A stretch of 64,000 bases of DNA from Nothopassalora personata (GCA_033816765.1 CM066297.1:1606573-1670572), one strand, 5' to 3'; shown: positions 32,442 to 43,137, counted from the first letter of the stretch. Made by a program: numbers and translations. Notes: a model not told the origin generated them from the letters alone.

Positions 32442-33806
32442 TTACCTGCGTCCACTTTTCCTTCTCCTTGCCTCGGCGCTACCTTTCGCAGGAGTTCCGG
32501 AGGACGTCCTGTCTACTGGCGGAGACGCTCGAGAGGCCTGCCTTCCAGCATAGCCTCCATTCTCCTCTGGCAGAACGTCGACTTGCACGCCTGATCCTTC
32601 ACTGCTGTCGGAACTGCTCGTCTCGACTCGGCGCAAAGCTCTGCCATGAGAGCCCGAAGAAGTTCTTGCAGCGACTGGTGATGATCTACCAGCCGGCTGA
32701 GCTCGCGGGGCCAGTGGACTGCCGCCTGGATTCTGTCTGCGCAGATTGGCATATCTTACATCAGACGGCCCACTGACATTACGTCGCCCATGCGCTGCAG
32801 GCATCGGCGGTGCCATGTCGTAGTCGTCTGGTGGAGGATACCGACCGTACTGCGCATTCGAAGCTGATCGCGTCCTAGAGGGCGGCGGATACCAGTCGAC
32901 ATCCTCTGGCAGCGATCGATTCGAGCCAGACGATTCCGGTCGCATGCCAGGATATCGGGATGCAAATGGCTGCAGCTGCTCGGGCGGCGTTGACTCGCGT
33001 CGGCTGTGCTTTGAGGAAGATCTTGAGCCGACTGGGTGCGCACGTTGCAGTTCGGGACTTGGCGGACCATAGGTGATCGGCGTCCACACAGGTCTGCCGT
33101 CAGGTCCTGGTACCATGATACCAGGTGGAGCGGCAGGCACGCGCTCTATCGAGTTCTTGCGCGGTTCCTTGGCCTTCGAGGTCGACTTTGCTGGGGACCC
33201 GAAGAAGCCAGATGTGCTCTTCTTGCGTGTTTTCTGCCCAGTCAGACTGCCGGTGCTACTCTGCCTGCTACTGGCTTTGGTCCTGGAAGACTTCGCAGGC
33301 GTGACAGGTGGTGACGCAAGACTAGGTGAGGGCTCCAGCAGCTGGCTTCTCCCTGCGCTTAGAGCGTCCATCTCCTCTCGGGACAAGTTCACGTTCGTCT
33401 TGCCCTTTTCCTTGGCCCATGCTATCCTGTCCAATGCTGTCTGCAGCAGCGAATCCTGCTTGTCTCTGACCGGCGCCTGATATCGTGCTCCTTGTTGCTG
33501 TAGAAACTCCTCCTCTTCTGAAATGTAATCATCATAATACGCATCATCGTGCACCCCCCTTCTAACCGTTCTATCCGCACCCAAATCATAACCATCAAAA
33601 TACAATTCATCGCCGCGAAAACCTCGCTGGCGCGCATCCCGCAAAACATAACCATTCGGATCCAGTGAAACGCCGTTTCCATCGTCGTCCTCGCTTTCCA
33701 GCTCCTCAACACATCGATCGCCGTAGCGTGCTGGATCACGAAGCTCCCAGTTGTGCGGATACGCTCTTCGCCTATTCCCGCTGCGAGCTCCGGGTGGTCC
33801 TCCCAT
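32442..33806 (-). CDS. Disordered basic/Ser-Pro-rich protein, unknown
   Basis: A single exon encodes 454 aa from the ATG at 33806. The N-terminal 150 residues are the most ordered (WELRDPARYGDRCVEELE, DPNGYVLRDARQRGFRGDEL, a YYDDYISEEEEFLQQQ helix) and contain LDRIAWAKEKGKTNVNLSRE. The rest is Ser/Pro/Arg-rich with a PDGRPVWTPITYGPP motif. I do not recognise a family. The open frame reaches back to 33872, inside the last exon of the upstream PRA1 gene in another frame; the ATG at 33806 begins 31 bp after the PRA1 stop and is preferred. Such tight same-strand spacing is unusual for this window and suggests overlapping transcripts. Confidence 0.65.
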   Translation of the reverse strand: MGGPPGARSGNRRRAYPHNWELRDPARYGDRCVEELESEDDDGNGVSLDPNGYVLRDARQRGFRGDELYFDGYDLGADRTVRRGVHDDAYYDDYISEEEEFLQQQGARYQAPVRDKQDSLLQTALDRIAWAKEKGKTNVNLSREEMDALSAGRSQLLEPSPSLASPPVTPAKSSRTKASSRQSSTGSLTGQKTRKKSTSGFFGSPAKSTSKAKEPRKNSIERVPAAPPGIMVPGPDGRPVWTPITYGPPSPELQRAHPVGSRSSSKHSRRESTPPEQLQPFASRYPGMRPESSGSNRSLPEDVDWYPPPSRTRSASNAQYGRYPPPDDYDMAPPMPAAHGRRNVSGPSDVRYANLRRQNPGGSPLAPRAQPAGRSSPVAARTSSGSHGRALRRVETSSSDSSEGSGVQVDVLPEENGGYAGRQASRASPPVDRTSSGTPAKGSAEARRRKSGRR

Positions 33807-33837
33807 TTCATAGGGCGAAGAGTGCGCGGCCGACCAC

Positions 33838-34476
33838 CTAGACCGCCTCTTCGGAGAAACTAGCTGCAACATCTTTCTCCATCAGCGCTGCGTGGCCGAG
33901 GATGGTGACGCCGGATGCGCCGATGAGCCAGAGGATTGAAGTCACTGGCGATGCCCAGAAGAAGAGGGGCTAATCGTCAATCAGTGATGACCATAGTGCG
34001 TGACGTTGGCCAAAACTTACCACCGAGATGACAAACAGACCGGTGTAGAGCTGCGAAACGGTTGCCCTCGCAAAGCCAACGTCCAGATCACGCCCTTCCA
34101 ATCTGCCGATACCGTACATTCCACCAATAATCAAGATCAATGCGAAGAACAGTGTCAGGTTCGTGAGCAAGCTGTAGATGCTCAACATGACAAAGACCAT
34201 GGCATAGTTGGAGGAGAAGTATGACAAGTTATAGTTGACGCGATTCTGGACCACGCCAAAGTCCTGCGGCTTGCCCATGCGCTTGATGTCGAGGAACTCG
34301 CTGATGGGTCGGAGGTTGGCGAAGCGCGATGTTAGGGATGTGCTGCGCACCGAGTCGAATCGACCTTGGAGGCTGTACATCAGAGGTCAGTATGGTATCC
34401 ACGTCTCTCCTGTGGTATCAATCACATACTTGAGACGGCTGGTGATAGCGTCGATGGGAATGTTGATGCGCGACAT
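33838..34476 (-). CDS. PRA1/Yip3 family prenylated Rab acceptor
   Basis: Three exons, 34430-34476, 34021-34372 and 33838-33969, give 176 aa. PRA1 proteins sit in Golgi/ER membranes and bind prenylated Rabs, helping their membrane recycling. Visible hallmarks: RFANLRPISEFLDIKRMGKP, then RVNYNLSYFSSNYAMVFV and paired hydrophobic segments (LLTNLTLFFALILIIGGMYG, then VSQLYTGLFVISV joined to PLFFWASPVTSILWLIGASG). Introns of 57 and 51 bp have GTATGT and GTAAGT donors. Exon 1 encodes MSRINIPIDAITSRL. Functionally related neighbours include BET2, which prenylates Rabs, 33 kb away. Confidence 0.9.
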
Positions 34477-35283
34477 GATTGCTGTTTCGTGGATGTATGT
34501 GCTGGTGATTGGCGTGTTGTATGTGCTGTGGTGGGAGCTGTGGGTGGGAGCTGTGGGTGGGAGGGAGTGGTGCTGAATGTGCTTTCTCTCGAGTCTCGAA
34601 GGTCTGTATGGTGCTATGTATTAGTACGTGGTAGTTTGCACGTGCTGGCCGCGCGAGGCAGCAGAGAACAACAACGACAAAACGGCACGCGTGGCTGCAG
34701 TCCGCAGGGGGGGGGGGGGGTGGGCCTTACATTAGGGAAGGAGCGAGCGACGGGGATACTGTAGTTGACTATACGGCGGCCTGATGTGTCTCAATTAGGA
34801 GAGGTACTTCAGTACGTATGTAGTTGCCAAAACAGCCCCAGCATGCTGCTCTCGCCAAGATTGATTGCCGAGCAACCCCTGAATTGATGGATCCCGTGTT
34901 GCCGTCGCTATTTTCGTTGTAGTAGTATTATTATAAGCATGTGATGATCGATACCACTGCCATGATGATGATGATGATGATGTCGTCGAGCACGCGCCGG
35001 AAAGAGAGGTGAATGAGATGAATCAAGTGAATCAAGTGAATCAAGTGAAGTGCAAGCTATCCGTCTTTGATCAGAGGGACTCGATTCCCACGTTTCCGTG
35101 GATGCTGCGAGCCAACGCACCGCTGCCACCGGTTCGCGTCCACGTAGCTCCACGTCCCTCCCACTAGCACCAAAGCATCACTAGAAATTCGCCAACTGGC
35201 TGCAATTTGCCGGCCGACGTTACCAACACCCTCGAACAGCATCCACTTGCTCTGCATCGCACCACAACCCCGACACTCTCACC
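34477..35283. other. Divergent promoter with simple repeats
   Basis: Lies between PRA1 (minus) and ERJ5 (plus). It contains a 14-G run (34707-34720), a duplicated GTGGGAGCTGTGG-type unit near 34530-34560, an ATG trinucleotide repeat near 34962-34982 and three copies of ATCAAGTGA (35022-35048). No gene seen. Confidence 0.75.
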
Positions 35284-36568
35284 ATGCGGGACGTTGCGAG
35301 AGTGGCCATCGTGCTGCTCACCTGCATAGTCGCGCTGGCAGCGGCCTGGTCGAAGGAGGATCACGAAATATTCCGGCTGCGGGACGAGGTTATCGCTAGC
35401 GAAGGCCACAATGCCACTTTCTACTCCTTCCTCGGCATCAAACCCAATGCCAACCAAGACGACATCAACAAGGCCTACCGCAGGCTGTCGCGCACCCTGC
35501 ACCCTGACAAGGCCCGAAGCACCTGGATCGCCAACTACAACAAGCCAAAGTTTGGCAAGAAGGGGGACACGCCCAAGGTCCACGTCACCAAGAACAAGCA
35601 GCCTTCACAGTCCGAGATCAAGAAGTTCAACAAGGAGGCTTCCGCCCGCTTCGAGCGTCTGTCCTTGGTCACCAGCGTCCTCCGTGGCCCTGAGCGTGCT
35701 CGCTACGACCACTTTCTCTACAATGGATTCCCAGCTTGGCGTGGAACTGGCTACTACTACGAGCGATTCCGGCCGGGCCTTGGAAGTGTGCTATTCGGCT
35801 TGTTTATCTTTGTCGGAGGTGGTGTGCACTACGGCTTCCTCTACTTGACATGGAAGAGACAGCGCGAGTTCGTGCAGCGATACATGGGATATGCCAGAGA
35901 AAAGGCTTGGGGTGACAAGGGTGGCATTGGAGCCATTCCCGGGCTTGGTGGAGCCATAAATGGAGCACCGCCAACGCAGAGTCCACCCGACGCAGATGAC
36001 AGCATGCAATGGAACAGGAGGCAGAAGCGTGAGATGGAGAGGCAGAGGAAGAAGGACGGGAAGAACCCTGCAAAGAGCGCAAGAGCCGCGACCAAGGCTA
36101 GAGAGGAGGGCATCTCTGAACCAGTCGAAGCTGAGATCACCTCTGGACCAGTTGGTGCAAAGAAGCGAACTGTCGCAGAGAACGGCAAGGTCTTGATTGT
36201 CGACAGTGTAGGCAACGTCTTCCTCGAGGAAGAGACCGAAGAGGGCGATATTCAAGAATTCCTGCTCGACGTAAGTTGTCGTTTACCTGCATTCCACAAC
36301 AGCCTGCTAACATCCCTTCCAGCCCGACGAAATCCCACCACCAACCATCACCAACACCTGGCTCGTCCGCCTCCCCATTTACCTCTACAACCAATCCCTC
36401 GGCCGAGTCCTCAACAAGCAAACCCCCGAGCAAATCGTTTACGAAGCCACCCAAGGCCAAGAAGAAGAAGAAGAAGAAGTCGACGAAGCCACGGCAGCTC
36501 TTAACTCTGCCCTGCCACCCAACGCAAACGGCGAGAGCCGCAAGCGCAAGTCGAAAGCCAGATCGTAG
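35284..36568 (+). CDS. ER-membrane J-protein (Erj5/DNAJC1-like)
   Basis: Exons 35284-36270 and 36323-36568 (52-bp intron, GTAAGT donor, TGCTAAC branch) give 410 aa. A signal sequence (about residues 1-21) precedes a lumenal J domain (about 45-145) with the HPD triad at 73-75 (RTLHPDKAR). A TM segment follows at about 165-189 (GLGSVLFGLFIFVGGGVHYG), then a long basic cytosolic part and, after the intron, PPPTITNTWLVRLPIYLYNQ and a Glu run. J domains stimulate the ER Hsp70 (Kar2/BiP), and yeast Erj5 has this J-domain-plus-TM layout. The J domain has an insert rich in Lys between helix II-III and the following helix. The next gene, convergent, encodes RAMP4. Confidence 0.87.
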
Positions 36569-36829
36569 ATGGAACATCTGTCCTGCACATAGAAAAAGTT
36601 CCGTACAATGCAACAAGCTGTATCAGGGGTATCTGCGCCCAAATCTTGAATTGAAATCTGAATCTAGTGTTCCGCACGCTTTTCGTCCTGATCTGACCAG
36701 AGACCGCTCTCTTTCTGCCGAGCTGGTGGGATACGCGCCTTTTAACTCCCGCTATGCCCGTATTGTCACGTCGCTTTCCCGCTCATCCCTCGTCCCCATG
36801 TCCAGAAGTACGCTCATTCGTCACTTTTG

Positions 36830-37164
36830 CTAAAAGTACCCGGCGATCATTCTTAGGATTTCGAAGATGAGGCCGCCGCAGACGACGAAGATGAGGGTGT
36901 CTGTAATGTGCCCCACATCAGTACACCCAGCCATGACCTACTTGGAGAATTGACGACGTACAAACCCAGAACGGACTGATCGGCGGCTTCTCCTTCTTCT
37001 GCTGCTTCGCTGGAAATGCTGATTCTGGCTTGCCCATCTTTGCTTCCTGCTTCTTCGCGAATGCGGCGTTTGCTTTCCGTTGTTGGGGTGTTTGTGCCTA
37101 AGGAACGCGTGTCAGTTGGCTCGCTCCCGCGTTCCAAGCATGTGATAGAGGAGTTCTGTACCAT
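36830..37164 (-). CDS. YSY6: RAMP4/SERP1-type translocon-associated protein (Ysy6-like)
   Basis: Three exons, 37162-37164, 36962-37097 and 36830-36900, give 69 aa, the normal family size. The first coding exon is only the ATG; introns of 64 and 61 bp follow (GTACAG and GTACGT donors). Splicing yields AQTPQQRKANAAFAKKQEAK, then SAFPAKQQKKEKPPISPFW and a tail-anchor helix YTLIFVVCGGLIFEILRMIA. RAMP4 proteins sit at the Sec61 translocon and help stabilise membrane proteins during ER stress. The gene is too small and too split to show as one frame. It faces ERJ5 tail to tail and MDM20 head to head. Confidence 0.92.
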
Positions 37165-37615
37165 TGTGAGGGATGTCGCGTGTGCTACTCAAGCGTGAGG
37201 TGTTCGATCGATCGCTCTGTCCGTTTGTGGGTTGAGGTTGGGATATACTGGGATTTGGATGATAATACAGTGAGTAATGGGCAAGATGCTTTACGAGGTG
37301 TTCAATGGTTGTCAAGTTGCTCCTTCCCTCAAAGGTGGCATCTATTGTCCCTGTCGTATCGTGCAGCCGAAGATCCGAGTCAGCCACGCGCATTGAACCC
37401 TGCGTACGCCACACCACGAACTGCTTGTGCTCAACTTTTTGTCGACGACATCTCTTCTCGAGGAAACACGGTGTATATGTATCTTGCTGGCGCATAGTGT
37501 TTGCTGCGAAATCCCGAGACCACAGCACACGAGGAACAGGCTCTGCTCTTCTTTTCGCTTCCGGATGGCTCCATGATGAGCAGTTTTCGAAAACCATCGA
37601 CACAAACGGGCAAAC
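37165..37615. other. Divergent promoter RAMP4/MDM20
   Basis: A 451-bp region between two divergent genes. Overlapping short frames on both strands carry no domain. Confidence 0.6.
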
Positions 37616-39826
37616 ATGGCTCGCTATCCGACATTCGATGAATATGCCAAAAAGGGTAACTACGAAGATGGCGTCAAGCGATGTAATGAGCTCTTGAACC
37701 GAATGCCAAAGGATGTACAGCTTCTTGTCACCAAGATCCAGCTACAAGCAGCAGCGGACCAGGACCTAACACCAGTCCTTGAGCAATTGTCGACCATTAC
37801 GCCACCAATACGGCAGCTGGAGGAAATCATACCGATAGAAGCAGCAGTCGTCCACGCGTCGAAGGATGTTTACCCACGACCTCTTACGGCAGGTCCAACC
37901 GTAACGAAGCTCTGGGACAGTGCAGCGAAGGTGACCACGATCGCGAACCAGAAGCTGGATCTCCTTACAGTGCGCTTTGAACGATCAGTGCTGGATGACC
38001 GGTTGCAAGACGCTCAGCAGGCTTTGATAGCGATGAAAGCCTTCCAGCCGAAGGATCGGTCCATTTACATGGCTCATGCCGCGTACACTCAGCTGCTTTC
38101 TACCTCGAAGGATGACTTGTCTTCCAAATTGGCGATCGGCCTGGCTCGGAAAGCTGTTACAGACAAGTTCGACGAAGATAAGGCACTTGATGTCCGAGTC
38201 GCTGGTCAGATCTTTGCCATTCAGGGGAGCGAGAGGGATCTAGAGAGTATCAAAGATCGGCCGTTCAGGGAGAGTAAGCATGTGTATGAGGCATTGAAGC
38301 TAAGCGGGCCTGTCAAATCTGCAGAGAATGGGGTTGTGTCGTCGGCCAAAGCAGACCCTTCGAAATTACCTCCTCGAGAATGGCTTGACCTCGAAGTCAC
38401 TACTCTCAAAGATGAATTCGCGAAGCTGGCTGCAGACTCTGCTGCATCTGATGTGGTGAAGCAGTTCTCGGCCAACGCCATTCGCCTCTATCACACTGCA
38501 ATCACCTCCCTAGATCTGGGTGGGCGAGATCGAGGCGCAGCAGATGCCTGCTTCCTTGCCATCTCCGGGCTCGTCAACCTCTATGCCGACCTTGCCGACA
38601 CAACATACCTGCTCCAAGCAGCATACTTGGCAGATCGTTTGCTGAAGCATAACGAACATATCCACGAAGCGCGATTGATCCTGGTGTATCTTTACATGCG
38701 ACTGGGTCTTGGTAGCTCAGCTATGAGACTGTTCGACTCGCTGAATGTGAGGGAAATACAATTCGATACTGTCGGGCATACACTTTTGACACGTGTGTCA
38801 ATTACACATCCGTTCCGCACGCTGCTTTCCAGCGGAGACTGGTTCGAGCCTCATGAGCGTACGCACAAGGCTCTCGGAGTCTATCCACGGCACGAAGAGA
38901 AGCTATCCGAAACAGAAGCAAGCACCATCGGCCATGGTCAGACCGGCATGATCTTCGATGTGAACGAGTTGCGCAAGAACTTGCGATCCAGCTACACCAG
39001 AAGACTGATCCTGCTCGAGCATAGAAGAACAGCACGTCTGACTGGCAAAGGCTCAGCCAAGTCCCTCAGTGACGTCGGCCCTCGAAGAGTCGCGAACTGG
39101 ACCAACGTGCTCGACAACCGCGACTTCAACGCAGCTTTTGACTACGGCTTCAACGTCGAAAGTCATCTCTACGGCGACGGAACAATCATCATCCCCGGAC
39201 AGAAGTGGCTGCTCCACACCCTGGCCACAGACACAGCCTGGGCTCTCGCAAAAGGGACCCAAAGCCCTCTCATCCTCGACGCCGAGAACCTCGCACCAGC
39301 TCTCTCCGCCACTCGTCGAGACGGCACACGAGACGTGGAAGATCTCGCTGGCTCACTGTCCCTCCATCTCATCGACATCCTCCTCCGAGTCAAATCCGGC
39401 TCCTCGCCCTCAAAGTTCTCTATCGACTCCATCATAACCGCAGTCAAAGCCCTCCCCATTGAACCCCTCGCCGCCACAAAAGACCCCTTAGCAGAACACC
39501 TAGTGGACCACTACGTCTACATCGACACCCTGCGAATCGTCCTGGCGACTTGCAAGAACATCAAAGATAACGCCGAGCACATCCCCATGGAAGTTGCAGA
39601 ACTGCAGAGTCTCGCGAGGAAACTGGTTGGGATCTTGCAGAATCATGTCAATGAACAGCTCGCATCTTTGACAGCGAGTCAGGTCCGATTGCGTTTGACA
39701 GAGGACGCAAGCCTGAAAGACGCGATGGAAGTCTTCGGGAATGAGGGTCTCGAGACCTTTGCGGAGAGTGTGGTGGCGAGCGCGGAAGAAGGGTGGGAAG
39801 GCGTCACGAAGATTACGGCGTTATGA
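37616..39826 (+). CDS. MDM20: NatB N-acetyltransferase auxiliary subunit Mdm20/NAA25
   Basis: Single exon, 736 aa. The protein is a helical-repeat (TPR-like) scaffold: GNYEDGVKRCNELLNRMPKD at the N-terminus, ANAIRLYHTAITSLDLGG and LLQAAYLADRLLKHNEHIHE in the middle, then HARLILVYLYMRLGLGSSAM-type repeats and a C-terminal helical part. It anchors the catalytic Nat3/NAA20 subunit to ribosomes, for acetylation of Met-Asp/Glu/Asn N-termini; loss in yeast disturbs actin cables and mitochondrial inheritance. Order of the repeats and size fit fungal Mdm20 (about 700-950 aa). The ATG is in good context and directly precedes the first repeat. Confidence 0.9.
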   Translation: MARYPTFDEYAKKGNYEDGVKRCNELLNRMPKDVQLLVTKIQLQAAADQDLTPVLEQLSTITPPIRQLEEIIPIEAAVVHASKDVYPRPLTAGPTVTKLWDSAAKVTTIANQKLDLLTVRFERSVLDDRLQDAQQALIAMKAFQPKDRSIYMAHAAYTQLLSTSKDDLSSKLAIGLARKAVTDKFDEDKALDVRVAGQIFAIQGSERDLESIKDRPFRESKHVYEALKLSGPVKSAENGVVSSAKADPSKLPPREWLDLEVTTLKDEFAKLAADSAASDVVKQFSANAIRLYHTAITSLDLGGRDRGAADACFLAISGLVNLYADLADTTYLLQAAYLADRLLKHNEHIHEARLILVYLYMRLGLGSSAMRLFDSLNVREIQFDTVGHTLLTRVSITHPFRTLLSSGDWFEPHERTHKALGVYPRHEEKLSETEASTIGHGQTGMIFDVNELRKNLRSSYTRRLILLEHRRTARLTGKGSAKSLSDVGPRRVANWTNVLDNRDFNAAFDYGFNVESHLYGDGTIIIPGQKWLLHTLATDTAWALAKGTQSPLILDAENLAPALSATRRDGTRDVEDLAGSLSLHLIDILLRVKSGSSPSKFSIDSIITAVKALPIEPLAATKDPLAEHLVDHYVYIDTLRIVLATCKNIKDNAEHIPMEVAELQSLARKLVGILQNHVNEQLASLTASQVRLRLTEDASLKDAMEVFGNEGLETFAESVVASAEEGWEGVTKITAL

Positions 39827-40018
39827 CTGGGGATTGAGGTCTTTGTTGGTACATATGTACGTGCATTTGCATCTGTGGTGCTGTTGCTACTGATGGCTGC
39901 GGTGCTGGTTGCGGTGCTGTTCATGTAGTGTGAATGCCACTTAGGTCCATAGCTCATCCCTGGACGCCGGTGCTTGAACGAAACAATCGAAAAAATCTCC
40001 TATCTCTATCGAGATTGT

Positions 40019-41308
40019 TCAAGGTCTGGTATCCTTGTCCTCCCCGTTATTGAGTATCTGCGGGACATCGTTGTCTTGCTCATCATCTGTCGCAAGCGGC
40101 GTAGGGAGCTGACTTGGTTCATCTGCCGATGTTACAGGCGCAATCGCCGGCGACGAAGCTCGCGGCGTAGCTTCTTTACTCGAGAGAATCGCTTCCTCCA
40201 CTAGACCCCGATCTGCAGCGACCCTCTGTGCCTCTGATCTGCGTCGCTCTACTTCAGCTTCCTCTTCTTCCTCCAGCTGCCGTTCTTCCTGCTTCAACTC
40301 CGTAAGGCTCGGCACGGCCTCCTCCTGCTGCATCTCCTCCACTGGCGTAACGGTCACGGAGCCTTTCATGCCGCTCGCGATACTTCTGTTGCTTGCGGTA
40401 CGATTCGTCGATCGCCTGCTTGCTGCATTGCTGGGTCGCTTGCCTCGCCGCAGAGAGGAATTCCTCCTTGTCTTCCCGGAACTCGACTCTGTCTCCTGCC
40501 CGCTTCTTTCTCCCTGGCTTTGTGTCGTTCGCCGTTCTAACACCATAGCAAACTCGTCGTCCAGCGGGATCGCATCGTCAAGCTCTTCATCGCTGGGAAA
40601 GATGTCCCCGCGACTACTGTAGCTGCTCGTCGTGGTCTGCGTCCCTGACCTCACGCGTCTCTGCCCTGTCCCACCTTCCTCCTCAGCCTCGATATCTTCG
40701 AGCAGTGCTTCGCCCTCTGTCAAGTCCCTCCTCTTTCCCTTCCGCGCCCCAGGGTGCTCTTGTAAGTCCGCTGCGCTAGGCCGGTAATGTAGTGCCTTTC
40801 CCTTCCCACCAAACAGTCTACTCCAAAAACCCGAAGTCCCAGGTATTACAGTCGGGTCGGGACCTCCATCGTGCGGGAGCACAGCAGTTTTACTTTTCCT
40901 CCTGGGCTTGCTGTAACTCATGCCTCTCGTCCGCCCGGGTTGTGCAGCACTAATACTCCCATACCCTCCTGCACCCGCGCTCCCTTCAAATGGATCATTG
41001 CCCCAGCCCAGCAGACCCTCCCCCTCGTCCTCGTCCCAATCATCGTAGAAGTCAAAGGATAGCTCTGCACGCCCTCGTGTGCGACCCCGTGCGCGGCGAC
41101 GCTGTAGTTCGCGCTGCGAGAGATTCAGGCTAGGGCATGATGCATCCACGCAGGTTGTGAGGCAGGAGCCTATTGACTGGAAACAGGGTCGTATGTAGTT
41201 ATGGCCGAAGACGTACAGGCCGCTTTGCGCGGACTCGTTGGCGGACTCGAGGGTGTGGGAGAGATCGTTGAGGCGGCGGCGGAAGCGCGGGTCGGTGGTC
41301 CTGTACAT
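40019..41308 (-). CDS. Conserved-looking acidic protein, unknown function
   Basis: A single exon encodes 429 aa. The N-terminal third is the most ordered: RRLNDLSHTLESANESAQSG and YVFGHNYIRPCFQSIGSCL with paired Cys, then FDFYDDWDEDEGEGLLGWG. The later part is Ser/Glu-rich with a charged coiled-coil-like stretch of Glu/Arg near residues 340-365. There is no TM segment or signal peptide. I do not recognise the family. The DFYDDWDEDEG segment and the tight N-terminus suggest a real conserved fungal protein rather than a chance frame. Gene ends 193 bp from the convergent MDM20. Confidence 0.72.
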   Translation of the reverse strand: MYRTTDPRFRRRLNDLSHTLESANESAQSGLYVFGHNYIRPCFQSIGSCLTTCVDASCPSLNLSQRELQRRRARGRTRGRAELSFDFYDDWDEDEGEGLLGWGNDPFEGSAGAGGYGSISAAQPGRTRGMSYSKPRRKSKTAVLPHDGGPDPTVIPGTSGFWSRLFGGKGKALHYRPSAADLQEHPGARKGKRRDLTEGEALLEDIEAEEEGGTGQRRVRSGTQTTTSSYSSRGDIFPSDEELDDAIPLDDEFAMVLERRTTQSQGERSGQETESSSGKTRRNSSLRRGKRPSNAASRRSTNRTASNRSIASGMKGSVTVTPVEEMQQEEAVPSLTELKQEERQLEEEEEAEVERRRSEAQRVAADRGLVEEAILSSKEATPRASSPAIAPVTSADEPSQLPTPLATDDEQDNDVPQILNNGEDKDTRP

Positions 41309-42535
41309 CCTCTCCGGCGATCATGTATGTCGGTGCATGGAGGCTAGGATGTCGCGCTGAGGTTGGGCGCATGGGCGCGCGGTGGATGATGATGGTCTCG
41401 CAGGTGACGAGGTGGGTCTGCTGGGGTAAGGCTGGAGAGGTACCGCTGTCCGGTGAGATTGGTGCCGCGGGAGGAGTGGTGAGTGGTGGAGAGGGGAGCT
41501 ACGCTAGCCAATGTATCTGCTTGGCAACGGTCGACAGGCCTTGTGTGACGGGTGGCCGAACTTTCTAATCACTTGTGTTCAGTGCCACTGACGGCTCAGG
41601 CAGAATCCTGGGAAATGCACGAAGAAAGGGATTACGAAGGCTGCTCAATAGCCTGGTTCAAGCATCACCTTTTCGCAACATACCATCCAAGTACCGTCGT
41701 ATGCTACTGGAGCAGCCACCTTTGCGAGAACTCGAGGGCGAAATGGGGTTCGACTTCAGCAGAAAGCCAGGTTCGGACAGATCTTGCCATCGTGAAGTTA
41801 TGGTTAACCGCGTAAGCGAATTGTACAGTGCTGAAATATATCTTGAGAATGTGCCAGGTTCGATCGCTTACTCGCACGAAGGCATCACTGTTGGGGACAT
41901 CTTGGACGTTCTCAGACCACCGAAGGCGAAGCGTAGTGATGAAGCCATTCGGTTGGATGGCTACATCAGTAGCAGTGGTCGTGGTAATCCGTTCTGTCCC
42001 ACCATGTCTCAGGAGCTCGAAATGGCAGATCTTGGCTCGCGAACAAGGCATGGAAGGGCTCTCGCCAGAAAGCAAGCAAGGAGTAATGAGCATCATCGGA
42101 ACCCCGAGCTGGTCGCAAATCAGTATGAATGTACACGGCAGCGGCTGGAATTGCTTAGGTCAAAAAATGGTAGGTAGCTTCATATCGCTCATGAGAGGCT
42201 ATTGACTGGCCAGCGCAAATTATTCTCCTCCCATCTCCTCTCGATACATCATCATACATCTCATCCAAGACCACAAAAATTTGATACGCATAGGCCCTTG
42301 GACTGCTCTCTCCTGTCCTCAGCCACACCACTAAACCTCTCCGGATTCCACCTCCGTCTCTCGGACTTCAGGTCCAGACCAGGAATCGACAAGAAGATTT
42401 CCGGATGCAACATGCCGCCAGCGGTAATGGTCCTGAGTAGATGTGGCACTCCCTTCCTGAACACTCTCCTCCCTCCAGTTGAGGCGGCGGCGGGCACGGG
42501 AAGACGCGGCATTGAGCCTAGTTGGCGAAGTCTAG
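41309..42535. other. Region with a doubtful open frame
   Basis: The plus-strand frame 41575-42177 has no ATG at its start; it reads GRILGNARRKGLRRLLNSLV and EGITVGDILDVLRPPKAKRS, the latter faintly like small fungal DUF6699-type domains. I regard it as a possible gene relic, not an annotated gene. The rest shows nothing. Confidence 0.35.
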
Positions 42536-42794
42536 CTACATATAACGAGGCCAGTATTCGACAGATTCCCACTGGATATAGTAGTCTTTGGTGAATTCAA
42601 ATTGAGGCTTTGTTTCAGATCTTTGCTTCTCGTCTTCTCCTTCTGCCTCTTCTCTTGGTCGGTGGCGATTGGGTTCGTCTTGTGCTTCTGAGTGCTTGGG
42701 TTCGACTTCTGGCTGTTCTTGCTGCTGTCCCTTCTTCAGCTCGGCGACCTCAGCTCGGAGATGATTGACGAGGCGTTCTAAGCTGCGGAGTCGG
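42536..42794 (-). CDS. Last exon of a small coiled-coil protein (partial model)
   Basis: After a CACCACCAG acceptor with a GCTAAC branch site (ends 42795), the minus strand encodes RLRSLERLVNHLRAEVAELK, a Glu/Lys/Gln-rich middle, and KDYYIQWESVEYWPRYM before the stop at 42536. The leucine-spaced start predicts a short coiled coil. The first exon is not certain; one candidate starts at an ATG near 42962 (MFAKQLQRHCRLRSRAV) with a weak donor. No family is recognised. Composition and splice signals favour a real gene over chance. Confidence 0.45.
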
Positions 42795-43137
42795 CTGGTG
42801 GTGTTGGTGAGGCGTTAGCTGAGTGCGAATATGGAGAGAATGTAGATTGCGAGGAGTCAGCAAAGCAGGACGAAATAGGGATTTTATGACCCCAGCCACG
42901 CTTGCACTGCTTGCACCGCTCTGCTCCTAAGCCGACAGTGGCGCTGTAACTGCTTAGCGAACATTCAGTTCGCGCACGTGCAATAAAATTCTCTACTTGG
43001 TTCACTACTTATGGACGTTTGTAGCTAGCCGATGAAAGCCTGCCGTCCTGGCACGAATTCTAACCTCCGAAACCACGAGTAATCAAGTCGACGTCTTGAA
43101 GCCAATGCTCCCACCTCTCAAAAGCTTTCGCAGCGTT
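42795..43137. other. Short region with possible 5' exon of the coiled-coil gene
   Basis: Apart from the candidate exon near 42910-42965 described above, I see nothing. Confidence 0.35.

Noticed and set aside
41575..42177. 200-codon frame with faint DUF6699-like segment
   Set aside because: No ATG start, weak similarity judged by eye only, and no splice context; kept only as a remark in the intergenic entry.
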